A stretch of DNA of 59,089 nucleotides. Source: an uncultured SAR86 cluster bacterium (lineage in GTDB: Bacteria; Pseudomonadota; Gammaproteobacteria; Magnimaribacterales; D2472). The notes under the pieces were generated by a model. It did not search any database. It was not told the origin of the DNA and saw only the letters and a program-made list of their open reading frames with translations. How positions within the stretch are numbered: the first letter of the stretch is position 1; every line of letters starts with the position of its first letter. Location: assembly GCA_902514105.1 (NCBI GenBank), contig CABXPU010000004.1, positions 1 through 59,089 on the forward strand, written 5' to 3'. Of this stretch, positions 44,726 to 53,460 are shown piece after piece. The position numbers and the translations under genes were made by a program.

Positions 44726-47700
44726 ATGAAACACACTAAATATTTATTATTAATACCAGCGATTCTATCGTTTAACTTATTTGCTCAAGATGCAGATGCC
44801 GATTCTTCAAATGTTGAAGAAATTGTTATTGTCGGTTCTCAAATTAAAGGAGCTAAAATTACCGGCGCACTTCCTGTATCTATTATCACTTCTGATGATA
44901 TTGAAGGTCTTGGAATTGAGTCTGGTGAAGAGCTTATGCAAAGTATTGCTGAAAATGGATCAAATAACTTTAACCAAACAGATTTTAATGGTGGTTATAA
45001 CGCCAATAGGGGTGACGTGGGTGCACTGGATCTAAGAAACATTGGAACAGGAAACACAGTTACACTTTTAAACGGAAGAAGAATAGTTAACGCGCCCGGT
45101 TATGCAACTGAGTGGGTTGGCGGAAGTTATGTTCCAGTATCAAGTGTTAACTCTAATGTTATTCCTGTATATGGAGCTGAAAGAATTGAGATTCTTCGTG
45201 ATGGAGCTTCAGCGATTTATGGTGCTGATGCTGTAGCCGGTGTTGTAAACACAGTTCTTCAAGATGATTATGAAGGCATGACTGTAAGACTAAGAACTAA
45301 TTGGTATGACAGCTTTGCTGCAAATGATGATAAAGCTAGCATTCAATGGGGCTTTAACTTAAGTAGCGGAATGAATGTATCTGTTTACTTCGATCATTAT
45401 GATCGAGGCAGAATCAGAGCAAGTGAAGACCCTAAGTGGGCCAATGGTGATTTAAGAAGATTACTCCCATCTCCAGATGATGGTGGCCTAGGTGAGTTTA
45501 ATGATACTACCTGGAGAAACCAAAGTGCTTCAAGCCCATGGGGACAATTCTACGAAGGCAGTAATATATTTAGTATTTATAGAGCTGATGATTCATATTG
45601 CTCACCATATTATGATGGTGATGCAAGCACTTCCCCAAGTTCATCAAATTTCTATTACATTCCTGGACAAAGTCATATGTGTATGTATGACGCATCTTCT
45701 ATTAGAGGTGAAAACAGAGTTAATTATGGACAGTGGATGGATAAAAGAGGAAAACTGTCTCGAGACAACATTCTTGTATTTTTAAACAAAGAGCTTGAAA
45801 GCGGTACTGAGTCATATACTGAAATTGGTATGTATATGTCTGAAACTAACCGTGTTCTTTATCCAGGCACCATGCTAGGTTCAGGTAGTTCTACTAAAAA
45901 TGGTGGAGGAACTCAGCCAATGGAGATTCCTTCAACTAACTATTGGTTAAACCAATTAAGACAAGCAGACGGAGATCTATTTGTTGATGAAGAAGGCGAT
46001 GTCTTGTATGCAAGATATTTCAGATTTAATACTCCTCGTGGTTATGACTCTAGAAGAGAAACATTTAGATTTGTAAAAGGATGGAGGGGAGAAAATGGTG
46101 CATGGGATTGGGATACTGCATTTGTTTGGTCACAGGCTAATTCAGAAATGGATAACTTTGGTAGAGCTAATATGAATGCACTAGATGCAGCTTTAGCGCT
46201 AGACACTCCTGATGCTTATAACCCATTTTGTGCAACTGTAGGTTGTAATGAAGAACAATTCATGATGACAATTTTTAGAAACAATTCATCACATCTATAT
46301 ATGTGGGATTTCAAAATGTCTAATCCATCTGTATTCAGCTTACCTGCAGGAGATGTTGGTATGTTATTTGGAGCGGAAGTTAGAAGTGAAAAAATGAATG
46401 ATGAAAGAGACCCTAATATCAATGGAACTATTCCTTGGACTACTGTTAAAGGTGTAACTTTCCCATACGTTTCAAACGTAGCTAACTCAAGCCCATCTCC
46501 CAATACAAAAGGATCAAGGCTTGTTACTTCAGCATTTATGGAAATGCAGATTCCATTAATGGAAAACATGGATGCTCAGTTTGCTGTTAGAGGTGAAAAT
46601 TTTGATGATATTGATGACACCACTGTTGTAGGTAAATTTGCAATAGGTTATCAGCCAATTGATGAGATTAAGTTAAGAGCTTCAACCTCAACTTCTTTTA
46701 GAGCGCCTAATCTTATAACTGTAAACGAAGGCCTTATTGCTAGAAGTAATACACAAGAAGATCCTTTATACACTTATGCAGTTGGAGAAAATTATAATAA
46801 TTATTCAATCCAAAGGGTTGCTCAAGGTAATAAAGATCTAAAATCAGAAGAAGCAACAAATACTTCTATTGGTATAATTTTAATGCCTGGAGAGCAATTC
46901 CCAGTGTTGGATGGTTTAGTCATAACTTTTGATAAATGGACTATTGATACAGAAAATACAATAGGACTATTTGGTGAAAGAAACCATATGTTACTTGATA
47001 CTTTAATTAGAGCCCAAGGTGGAGCTAGCGAATGTGTTGGTAACCCACTAGTTGTTCGTGGTGATTTCCAAGGAGCAGAAGATGGCGACGGCAATCCTTT
47101 AACTTGGAATCCAAATCTTTGTGAGGCTGGTCAAGTTATTAGAGTTATGGATACATACGTAAACTTAGATGATAGAAATATGGCTGGTACTGATATAGCT
47201 GTTCAATATTCTAGAGATACTGATGTTGGTAAGTTCGGAGCTAAATTTACACTTGTATCATACGATGAGTTTTTACAAGAGCCTGGTGCTAAGAGTCAGA
47301 TGTTAATTGACGCTGTTCAGCCTGGAGGTGAATTAGAAGGATTGATTGCACCTGCTGGCTATGGTGATTTAGTTGGTACTTTTGGTAGACGTGCTTATCC
47401 TGAAGAGAAATATACTGGTAGCATTTCATGGAGACATGGTGGTTGGTCAGCTTATCTAACCGGCACACTAATCGGTGAATTCTTTGAAACTGGTGTTACA
47501 GATAATGCTAAGAACTCCGATGGTAATTATGCATGTTCAGGAACCACATCATGGTCTGGTGATAATTGTGGTGACTTCTGGCTTGTAGAGTCAATGTTAA
47601 CTTTAAACTTCAGCTTGTCTTATAAGTTCAGAAATGGCTTAAGATTAAAAGGTCAAGTTAGAAACTTTGAAGATACAAGAGCTCCATTGGCTGATGAATA

Positions 47701-47776
47701 TACATGGGGTTATGTTGGTGATGTTCATCAAGACTACGGTAAAAGTTATGTACTTGAACTTTATAAAAAGTTTTAA
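44726..47776 (+). CDS. TonB-dependent outer-membrane receptor
   Basis: A 1016-residue receptor. Signal peptide MKHTKYLLLIPAILSFNLFA, then a TonB-box-like EEIVIVGSQIKG, a plug domain (about 45-175: LPVSIITSDDIEGL, LDLRNIGTGNTVTLLNGRRI, AERIEILRDGASAIYGADAVAGVVN) and a long beta-barrel ending in the outer-membrane signature LELYKKF. Receptors of this size with RILRDGASAIYG plugs import large organic ligands; the ligand is unknown. AGGGGA is 8 nt before the ATG. A strong terminator follows. It is next to ggt, which hints at peptide or amino-acid scavenging but proves nothing. Confidence 0.93.
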   Translation: MKHTKYLLLIPAILSFNLFAQDADADSSNVEEIVIVGSQIKGAKITGALPVSIITSDDIEGLGIESGEELMQSIAENGSNNFNQTDFNGGYNANRGDVGALDLRNIGTGNTVTLLNGRRIVNAPGYATEWVGGSYVPVSSVNSNVIPVYGAERIEILRDGASAIYGADAVAGVVNTVLQDDYEGMTVRLRTNWYDSFAANDDKASIQWGFNLSSGMNVSVYFDHYDRGRIRASEDPKWANGDLRRLLPSPDDGGLGEFNDTTWRNQSASSPWGQFYEGSNIFSIYRADDSYCSPYYDGDASTSPSSSNFYYIPGQSHMCMYDASSIRGENRVNYGQWMDKRGKLSRDNILVFLNKELESGTESYTEIGMYMSETNRVLYPGTMLGSGSSTKNGGGTQPMEIPSTNYWLNQLRQADGDLFVDEEGDVLYARYFRFNTPRGYDSRRETFRFVKGWRGENGAWDWDTAFVWSQANSEMDNFGRANMNALDAALALDTPDAYNPFCATVGCNEEQFMMTIFRNNSSHLYMWDFKMSNPSVFSLPAGDVGMLFGAEVRSEKMNDERDPNINGTIPWTTVKGVTFPYVSNVANSSPSPNTKGSRLVTSAFMEMQIPLMENMDAQFAVRGENFDDIDDTTVVGKFAIGYQPIDEIKLRASTSTSFRAPNLITVNEGLIARSNTQEDPLYTYAVGENYNNYSIQRVAQGNKDLKSEEATNTSIGIILMPGEQFPVLDGLVITFDKWTIDTENTIGLFGERNHMLLDTLIRAQGGASECVGNPLVVRGDFQGAEDGDGNPLTWNPNLCEAGQVIRVMDTYVNLDDRNMAGTDIAVQYSRDTDVGKFGAKFTLVSYDEFLQEPGAKSQMLIDAVQPGGELEGLIAPAGYGDLVGTFGRRAYPEEKYTGSISWRHGGWSAYLTGTLIGEFFETGVTDNAKNSDGNYACSGTTSWSGDNCGDFWLVESMLTLNFSLSYKFRNGLRLKGQVRNFEDTRAPLADEYTWGYVGDVHQDYGKSYVLELYKKF

Positions 47777-47791
47777 TTTATAAATAACTAT

Positions 47792-47819
47792 AAAAAGGGA
47801 GCTTAGGCTCCCTTTTTTA
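47792..47819 (+). terminator. Intrinsic terminator after TonB receptor
   Basis: AAGGGAGC and GCTCCCTT pair around TTAG, followed by a T tract. It ends the receptor transcript 15 nt after the stop. Confidence 0.93.
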
Positions 47820-47848
47820 TTTAAATCAAATTTCTATATAATATTTTA

Positions 47849-49564
47849 ATGCGATACCTAATCCTATCTTTCCTGTTAATTGTAAATACAGTTGATGCCC
47901 AACAAAGCTATATTGATTACCGCTCACCATTTCATCCTGTAGTTTCATCAGAAGGTATGGTGGTTTCTCAAAGTTACCTATCATCAGATATTGGCATTGA
48001 GATTCTCAATAAAGGTGGCAATGCAGTAGATGCAGCAGTTGCAGTTGGTTTTTCATTAGCTATAACTTTACCAAGAGCAGGCAATATAGGTGGAGGCGGT
48101 TTTATGCTTGTGTATCTAAAAGAGCAAGAAGAAATATTCTTTATTGATTACAGAGGTAAGTCACCGTTAAATTCAAATATTAAAGATTTATTTAACACAA
48201 ACTTACCAAAAGATTACAAAAAAACAGATTTTAATAAATCAAGGTTTGGTTATAAAGCTTCAACTGTTCCAGGAACAGTAGCTGGGCTTATTGATGCTCA
48301 TACTAATTTTGGAAAACTACCTCTTTCTCAGGTTTTAGAACCTGTTATTAAACAAGCCGAAGAGGGAATAATTGTTTCATATGATTTAAGTAAAGCAATT
48401 GAAAGTAGCAAACAGCTGCTTAAAGACCCTGAATCAAAAAGCATTTATTTTAAAGATGGCAAGCCTCTTCAAGAGAATTCTCTAATGAAGCGCCCAGATC
48501 TAGCAAATACTTTGCGCCTAATAGCTAAGAATGGAACTAAAGGTTTTTATGAGGGTGAAACTGCTAGGAAATTTATTGAGGCAATGGAAGATAATAACGG
48601 CTTTATGGTCAAAAAAGATCTTAAAGATTATAAAATTAATTCAGGTGCGCCTATTGTATCTTTGTATCGAGGTAATCCTGTTTTTACCGCAGGCCCTCCG
48701 TCAGGTGGAGGAGTAGTTCTATTAACTGCATTAAATATCTTAGGAAAATATAAATTTAATAAAGCAGATAGCAATTCAACAAGGACTTATCATTTATTAG
48801 CTGAATCACTAAGACGAGGACATAACAACAGATCTCATCATGTCGGTGATCCTAATTTTTATGATGTACCTATAGACCAATTAATATCAAAAGAAAGAAC
48901 AAACGAACTTCAAAAAAATCTTAAATTTAAATCTGCTACACCTAGTGATAATGTAAAACCATTATCTGTTGTAAATGAAAGCAGAGATACAACTCATTAC
49001 TCTATTATTGACTCAGATGGTAATGCTGTATCAAATACCTATACGCTGGGATATTCTTTTGGTTCAGGTGTAACTATTCCCGGAACAGGTGTATTAATGA
49101 ATAATCAAATGAATAATTTTGCTTATAGATATGGCGATACATCTATTGTAGGAAGAGCGGCCAGTCCAGCTAATAAATTTTCACCTGGAAAGAGACCAAT
49201 GAGCACAATGGCTCCGACAATGGTCTTTAATAAAAAAGGGCAGTTAATTCTTATTACTGGTTCACCAGGCGGCTCGTTTATTCCAGCAGCTGTATTAAGA
49301 GTTGTTAGTGGCGTTATTGACTTTGATTTAAATATTGGTGAAGCAACCATGCTGCCTCGCATACATAAAGATTGGCCTTATGCAGGATTAGATTATGAAT
49401 CTACATTAAGTTCAGATATTTCCAATCAACTAGAATATATGGGTCATCAACCTGAACGTCAAAAAACAATGGGAAGCACGCAGAGTATTCATATTATAGA
49501 TGGAATTAATTATGGATATGCTGACCTTAGAAGGCCTAATGCAGGGGTATCAAGGCAAAGATAA
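47849..49564 (+). CDS. ggt: Gamma-glutamyltransferase
   Basis: A 571-residue secreted N-terminal nucleophile hydrolase. Signal peptide MRYLILSFLLIVNTVDA. The large-subunit motif GGNAVDAAVAVGFSLAITLP...GNIGGGGFMLVY and the autocleavage site RDTTHYSIIDSDGNAVSNTYTLG, whose second threonine starts the small subunit, are present; a glycine pair in GSPGGSF completes the site. It cleaves gamma-glutamyl bonds of glutathione and related peptides in the periplasm. TATAAT (47837-47842) ends 6 nt before the ATG and there is no SD. Confidence 0.95.
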   Translation: MRYLILSFLLIVNTVDAQQSYIDYRSPFHPVVSSEGMVVSQSYLSSDIGIEILNKGGNAVDAAVAVGFSLAITLPRAGNIGGGGFMLVYLKEQEEIFFIDYRGKSPLNSNIKDLFNTNLPKDYKKTDFNKSRFGYKASTVPGTVAGLIDAHTNFGKLPLSQVLEPVIKQAEEGIIVSYDLSKAIESSKQLLKDPESKSIYFKDGKPLQENSLMKRPDLANTLRLIAKNGTKGFYEGETARKFIEAMEDNNGFMVKKDLKDYKINSGAPIVSLYRGNPVFTAGPPSGGGVVLLTALNILGKYKFNKADSNSTRTYHLLAESLRRGHNNRSHHVGDPNFYDVPIDQLISKERTNELQKNLKFKSATPSDNVKPLSVVNESRDTTHYSIIDSDGNAVSNTYTLGYSFGSGVTIPGTGVLMNNQMNNFAYRYGDTSIVGRAASPANKFSPGKRPMSTMAPTMVFNKKGQLILITGSPGGSFIPAAVLRVVSGVIDFDLNIGEATMLPRIHKDWPYAGLDYESTLSSDISNQLEYMGHQPERQKTMGSTQSIHIIDGINYGYADLRRPNAGVSRQR

Positions 49565-51004
49565 TTAGTTTCTATAATTAAGAGGCGGTAGCCTATCACC
49601 TAATAAAGCCTCATAAACAAAATCATCACCAATTCTAGAATTTAATTCATTATTTGCTTCTTTAATAAGTTGAGGGTTCTCAAACAATTCTATTATAGTT
49701 GCACTCAATGTTTTAGCTGCAAGCTCTGCACCCTTTAATCCAATTGAAGTCCCACCAGATGAAACTGCTTGCCAAGAATGTGCAGGAGTTCCTGGAACCC
49801 AACTAGCAATTCTCACTCCAGCAGTAGGGACATTCCAACTAACATCTCCAACATCTGTAGACCCATAACTATGTGACTTTTTATAAGGTCTAATATTTTC
49901 CTGGGATCCTATTTCTCTATCTGGATTAATAAATGATTTATATAGCTCTTTTGCATAATCCTCTTCTTCTTTTGAATATTTAATGCCACCAAATTCAGAT
50001 AATTTCTGATGAACTATTTTTTGCAATATTTCGTTTGGTAATAAAGAATAATTTCCATGCATAACTTCATAAGTCATAGAAGTTTCTGTTCCCATTGCTG
50101 CAGCTTGAGCTATTGTTGCAACTCTATTAAATAATTCTTCTACTCGTTTCATTTCAGGATGGCGAACGTAGTAATAGACTTGAGCTAAATCAGGAACAAC
50201 ATTAGGAGCTAATCCCCCTTTGGTAATGACATAATGGATTCTTGATGATTGAGGAATATGCTCTCTCATCATATTAACCATCATGTTCATTGATTCAACT
50301 CCATCAAGAGCAGACCTTCCTTCATCAGGCGATCCAGCTGCGTGCGCAGCAATACCTTTAAAAGTAAATTTAGCGGATTTATTAGAGTTATTTGTTGATG
50401 AGTTAGCTGAATTATTGTCATCAGGGTGCCAATGCAATACAGCATCAACGTCATCAAATAAACCTGCTCTTACTAAATAAACTTTCCCAGACCCTCCTTC
50501 TTCTGCTGGAGTTCCATAAAATCTAATAGTTCCTTTAATATTATTTTTTACTAACCATTCCTTGATTGTTACAGCAGCCCAAGCTGAAGCAGCTCCAAAT
50601 AGATGATGGCCACAGGCTTGTCCAGCTCCAGTAGAATTATTAACAACCTCTTTAAATGGTGATTTAGATTGAGCTAAGCCGGGCAGGGCATCGTATTCAC
50701 CTAATATCCCGATAACAGGACCACCATTAGAATATTCAGCTATAAATGCAGTAGGTATTCCTGCAACACCTTTAGTTATAGTAAAACCTTCTTTCTTTAA
50801 TTCACTGCTAAGTATGTTCACACTTTCAGTTTCTTGGTATCCCATTTCAGCTAAATCCCAAAGGTCTAGCGCTACTTTTTCGAATTGATTTTTATGATTT
50901 TGTATGCTGCTCTGCAGATCAAAGGCTAATACCTGATTAGTAATGCTTGAGATTATAATTAAGCTAAATAATTGTCTTTGAAATTTACTAGTTTCCCAAC
51001 CCAT
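49565..51004 (-). CDS. M20-family amidohydrolase (AbgB-like)
   Basis: A 479-residue metallopeptidase. After a signal-like hydrophobic stretch ([15 protein letters not shown]) come the metal-binding regions [27 protein letters not shown] and HWHPDD, then the dimerisation domain, and a late [13 protein letters not shown]. Overall it is closest to p-aminobenzoyl-glutamate hydrolase subunit B and other M20D amidohydrolases. The periplasmic form would fit hydrolysis of imported acyl-amino acids. A GGAGAAGAAG SD fixes the ATG; it overlaps the upstream thiolase gene by 46 nt. Confidence 0.85.
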   Translation of the reverse strand: MGWETSKFQRQLFSLIIISSITNQVLAFDLQSSIQNHKNQFEKVALDLWDLAEMGYQETESVNILSSELKKEGFTITKGVAGIPTAFIAEYSNGGPVIGILGEYDALPGLAQSKSPFKEVVNNSTGAGQACGHHLFGAASAWAAVTIKEWLVKNNIKGTIRFYGTPAEEGGSGKVYLVRAGLFDDVDAVLHWHPDDNNSANSSTNNSNKSAKFTFKGIAAHAAGSPDEGRSALDGVESMNMMVNMMREHIPQSSRIHYVITKGGLAPNVVPDLAQVYYYVRHPEMKRVEELFNRVATIAQAAAMGTETSMTYEVMHGNYSLLPNEILQKIVHQKLSEFGGIKYSKEEEDYAKELYKSFINPDREIGSQENIRPYKKSHSYGSTDVGDVSWNVPTAGVRIASWVPGTPAHSWQAVSSGGTSIGLKGAELAAKTLSATIIELFENPQLIKEANNELNSRIGDDFVYEALLGDRLPPLNYRN

Positions 51005-52410
51005 TCTTCTTCTCCCATATTTTGGATTATCTTTTTATCATAAGATATTATTACTTTTCTTGCTCTATTTAAATCCTCTATGTAGATAACCGCTTTTTTA
51101 TTATTAACATCATTCTTAGGTAAAACCGTATACCCCAAAACTTTTCCTGCACCCTCCTTTAAATTGGATAGAGGTATTGGTTTTTCTATTTTTTCAGCTT
51201 CATTAGTAACATCTTTTGATACAAAATTTATGAATGGTTCTTTTGCCCATAATGCAAAAGATTGCTTGGTCATCATTCCAGATACACCTGTTACAAGCCC
51301 AATTTTATTTGAATCTTTTTTAATATCCTTAAGAATCTTAACAGTAGACTGAATTACAAAATGATTTAATGGTCCTCCAGCAAATGGCATGCCGCCTGTA
51401 GATGTAAGATTAGAATTTAGATCTAGATTTAAAGAGTCTGCAAACATTTGAACAGCAACAGGAAAACAACTATAAACCTCGAATGTATTTGGCTTAATGT
51501 TATGTTCTTTGCATATATTTAAAATAAAATCTGCCGCCAACTGAAGACCAGTTGGTTTAATAATATTAGGTCTTTGAATAGCAGCAATCATATGGTTTGT
51601 CTCAGATGAAGCTAGCGGGTATAACCTATTTTTTTGAGGAATATTTAAATCATTAGCTAATTCTTCACTACATAAAATCATTGCAGAGGCTTGATTAACA
51701 TTCCAGCTAGCACAATGAAGTTTATTGTAGGGTAATGCTTGCATTGGGTTTTTATCGCTCTCATTTGAAATATTTTCCCAATCAAGAGGATTAGCAATCC
51801 AACCATCGTCATTTAAGGCAGCAATCTTTGAAAAATCTGAATATAACTTACCTATTTTTTCTTTATGTGAGTCAATCTTTAAATTTTTAGTTTTTCTTAA
51901 AGCGCTCTCAAGAATTGCATAATAACCAACAGCCATTAGACCAAGTGCATCTTCTTCTTCTTTTATATGAAGATCATCTTTTGCTTTAACATAATGATCT
52001 GGATTTATATTTAATTCAGTTTCTTGATACTCTTTCTTTTCTATTAAAGCTCTAATTCTTTTAAATCTTGCTTCACCACCAACTATTAATGAAGCCCTAA
52101 TTTCACCATTTTTAATTTTATTGCACGAACTGTTAATAAGATTTTGTTGCAGTACACCAATTTTGGTTACGCTTGTTTTAGCATCAGGAAAGCCATTGCG
52201 TTTTGCTATCCATTTCCCTGGATCTCTATATTTCCAGTAACCTTTTGGGATTTGTACTTCATCAATATATTTTGATATCTGTTTTGAGGAGGAATCATTA
52301 ATAGCTTCTTGGGTAGCTTTTTCCATTAAGATTAAAGCTTCATCTAAATCTTTAAAATTACCTTTTTGTTGTAATGATCCTATTCCAACAACAACCGGCC
52401 TATTTTTCAT
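50959..52410 (-). CDS. Thiolase-like acetyl-CoA acetyltransferase
   Basis: A 483-residue thiolase-superfamily protein. It starts [14 protein letters not shown], has a Cys in NSSCNKI at the position expected for the nucleophile, [44 protein letters not shown] and the histidine/glycine loop [16 protein letters not shown]. The last has an Asn-His instead of the usual G-H-P, as in acetyl-CoA acetyltransferase/SCP-x-like proteins of unknown substrate. A C-terminal OB-like extension (about 395-483) follows. It lies 13 nt after fabI on the same strand and probably handles a lipid or steroid-like acyl-CoA, which is inference. Confidence 0.78.
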   Translation of the reverse strand: MKNRPVVVGIGSLQQKGNFKDLDEALILMEKATQEAINDSSSKQISKYIDEVQIPKGYWKYRDPGKWIAKRNGFPDAKTSVTKIGVLQQNLINSSCNKIKNGEIRASLIVGGEARFKRIRALIEKKEYQETELNINPDHYVKAKDDLHIKEEEDALGLMAVGYYAILESALRKTKNLKIDSHKEKIGKLYSDFSKIAALNDDGWIANPLDWENISNESDKNPMQALPYNKLHCASWNVNQASAMILCSEELANDLNIPQKNRLYPLASSETNHMIAAIQRPNIIKPTGLQLAADFILNICKEHNIKPNTFEVYSCFPVAVQMFADSLNLDLNSNLTSTGGMPFAGGPLNHFVIQSTVKILKDIKKDSNKIGLVTGVSGMMTKQSFALWAKEPFINFVSKDVTNEAEKIEKPIPLSNLKEGAGKVLGYTVLPKNDVNNKKAVIYIEDLNRARKVIISYDKKIIQNMGEEEWVGKLVNFKDNYLA

Positions 52411-52423
52411 TTAAAAAAATTAT

Positions 52424-53209
52424 TTATTCAATTTCATTTAACGGCATTGCAGCAGTATTAAAACCTGCATCAACATAAGTGATTTCTCCTGTAATACCAC
52501 TGGCATAATCAGAGCATAAGAAAGCAGCTGCATTTCCAACTTCTTCAGTCGTAACGGTTCTTCCTAATGGAGCTCTTGAGGAGTGTTGAGTTAACATTTT
52601 ACGAAAGTTTTTTACTCCAGAAGCTGCTAAAGTTTTAATAGGTCCAGCAGATATAGCATTGACCCTAATATTATCTTTACCTAACGATGCAGCTAGAAAT
52701 CTTGTATTAGCTTCTAAACTTGCCTTGGCTAAACCCATTACATTGTAGTTTGGGAGAGTTTGTATAGCTCCAAGATAAGTAAGGGTTAAAAGGGCAGCCC
52801 CATCATTAAGCATAGGTTTCGCTGATTTCGCCAAAGCAGTAAAACTATAAGAGCTAATATCATGAGCTATTTTAAATCCTTCTCTAGTAGTAACATCAAC
52901 AAAATCACCTTCAAGCTGATCAGCGGGAGCAAAGCCTATCGAATGAACCAATCCATCAAATTTTGGCCATGATTTTTTTAATTCTTTAAATGAATTTTCT
53001 ATTGATTCATCAGAACTGACATCGCTTTCTATTAATATGTCTACATTTAAATCTTCAGCTATAGGCTTTAAATTTTTTAAAAGTCTCTCGTTTTGATAGG
53101 TAAATGCTAATTCAGCACCTTCTCTATGCATAGCATGAGCGATTCCAGCAGCTATTGAATACTTATTTGCAAGACCGGATATTAGGATTTTTTTACCTTT
53201 TAATAACAT
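52424..53209 (-). CDS. fabI: Enoyl-[acyl-carrier-protein] reductase (NADH) FabI
   Basis: A 261-residue SDR-fold enzyme with the divergent FabI coenzyme motif [28 protein letters not shown], the late tyrosine-lysine pair [26 protein letters not shown] and the substrate-loop [12 protein letters not shown]. It performs the last reduction step in fatty-acid elongation. It is the first gene of a fabI-thiolase-M20 run. An AAGAAGG SD lies 11 nt upstream. Confidence 0.95.
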   Translation of the reverse strand: MLLKGKKILISGLANKYSIAAGIAHAMHREGAELAFTYQNERLLKNLKPIAEDLNVDILIESDVSSDESIENSFKELKKSWPKFDGLVHSIGFAPADQLEGDFVDVTTREGFKIAHDISSYSFTALAKSAKPMLNDGAALLTLTYLGAIQTLPNYNVMGLAKASLEANTRFLAASLGKDNIRVNAISAGPIKTLAASGVKNFRKMLTQHSSRAPLGRTVTTEEVGNAAAFLCSDYASGITGEITYVDAGFNTAAMPLNEIE

Positions 53210-53316
53210 ATTTTAAAACCTTCTTAGTTTAATAATTACATTTAAATGTCGTATCTATAATACTCGATATAATCTTATTTAGTAATATCAAAATTTATAA
53301 CCATATTTTTACCTTT

Positions 53317-53342
53317 AATGCTTGCAATTAAAGCATTTTTTT
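53317..53342 (+). terminator. Candidate leader terminator/attenuator upstream of Oar-like receptor
   Basis: AATGCTT and AAGCATT form a 7-bp stem around GCAATTA, followed by seven T residues in total. It lies in the divergent region between fabI and the Oar-like receptor, so it is not the end of any visible protein gene on this strand. Two TATAAT boxes lie 45-60 nt upstream (53256-53261 and 53268-53273). It could attenuate the receptor transcript or end a small RNA. Confidence 0.45.
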
Positions 53343-53460
53343 GATGATTTATTTTGGTCATATAATTTGTATTTATAGCATTTATAGTGTCTAATTCTCT
53401 ACAAGTGGGTGTTTTTCCAATGGATTAACACGTTTTTTAAAAAATAAGGGGATACAAATA

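Noticed and set aside
44718..44729. Three-codon frame ATG AAA ACA TGA overlapping the TonB receptor start
   Set aside because: The AGGGGA is immediately before this ATG, too close for initiation, so it is likely chance.
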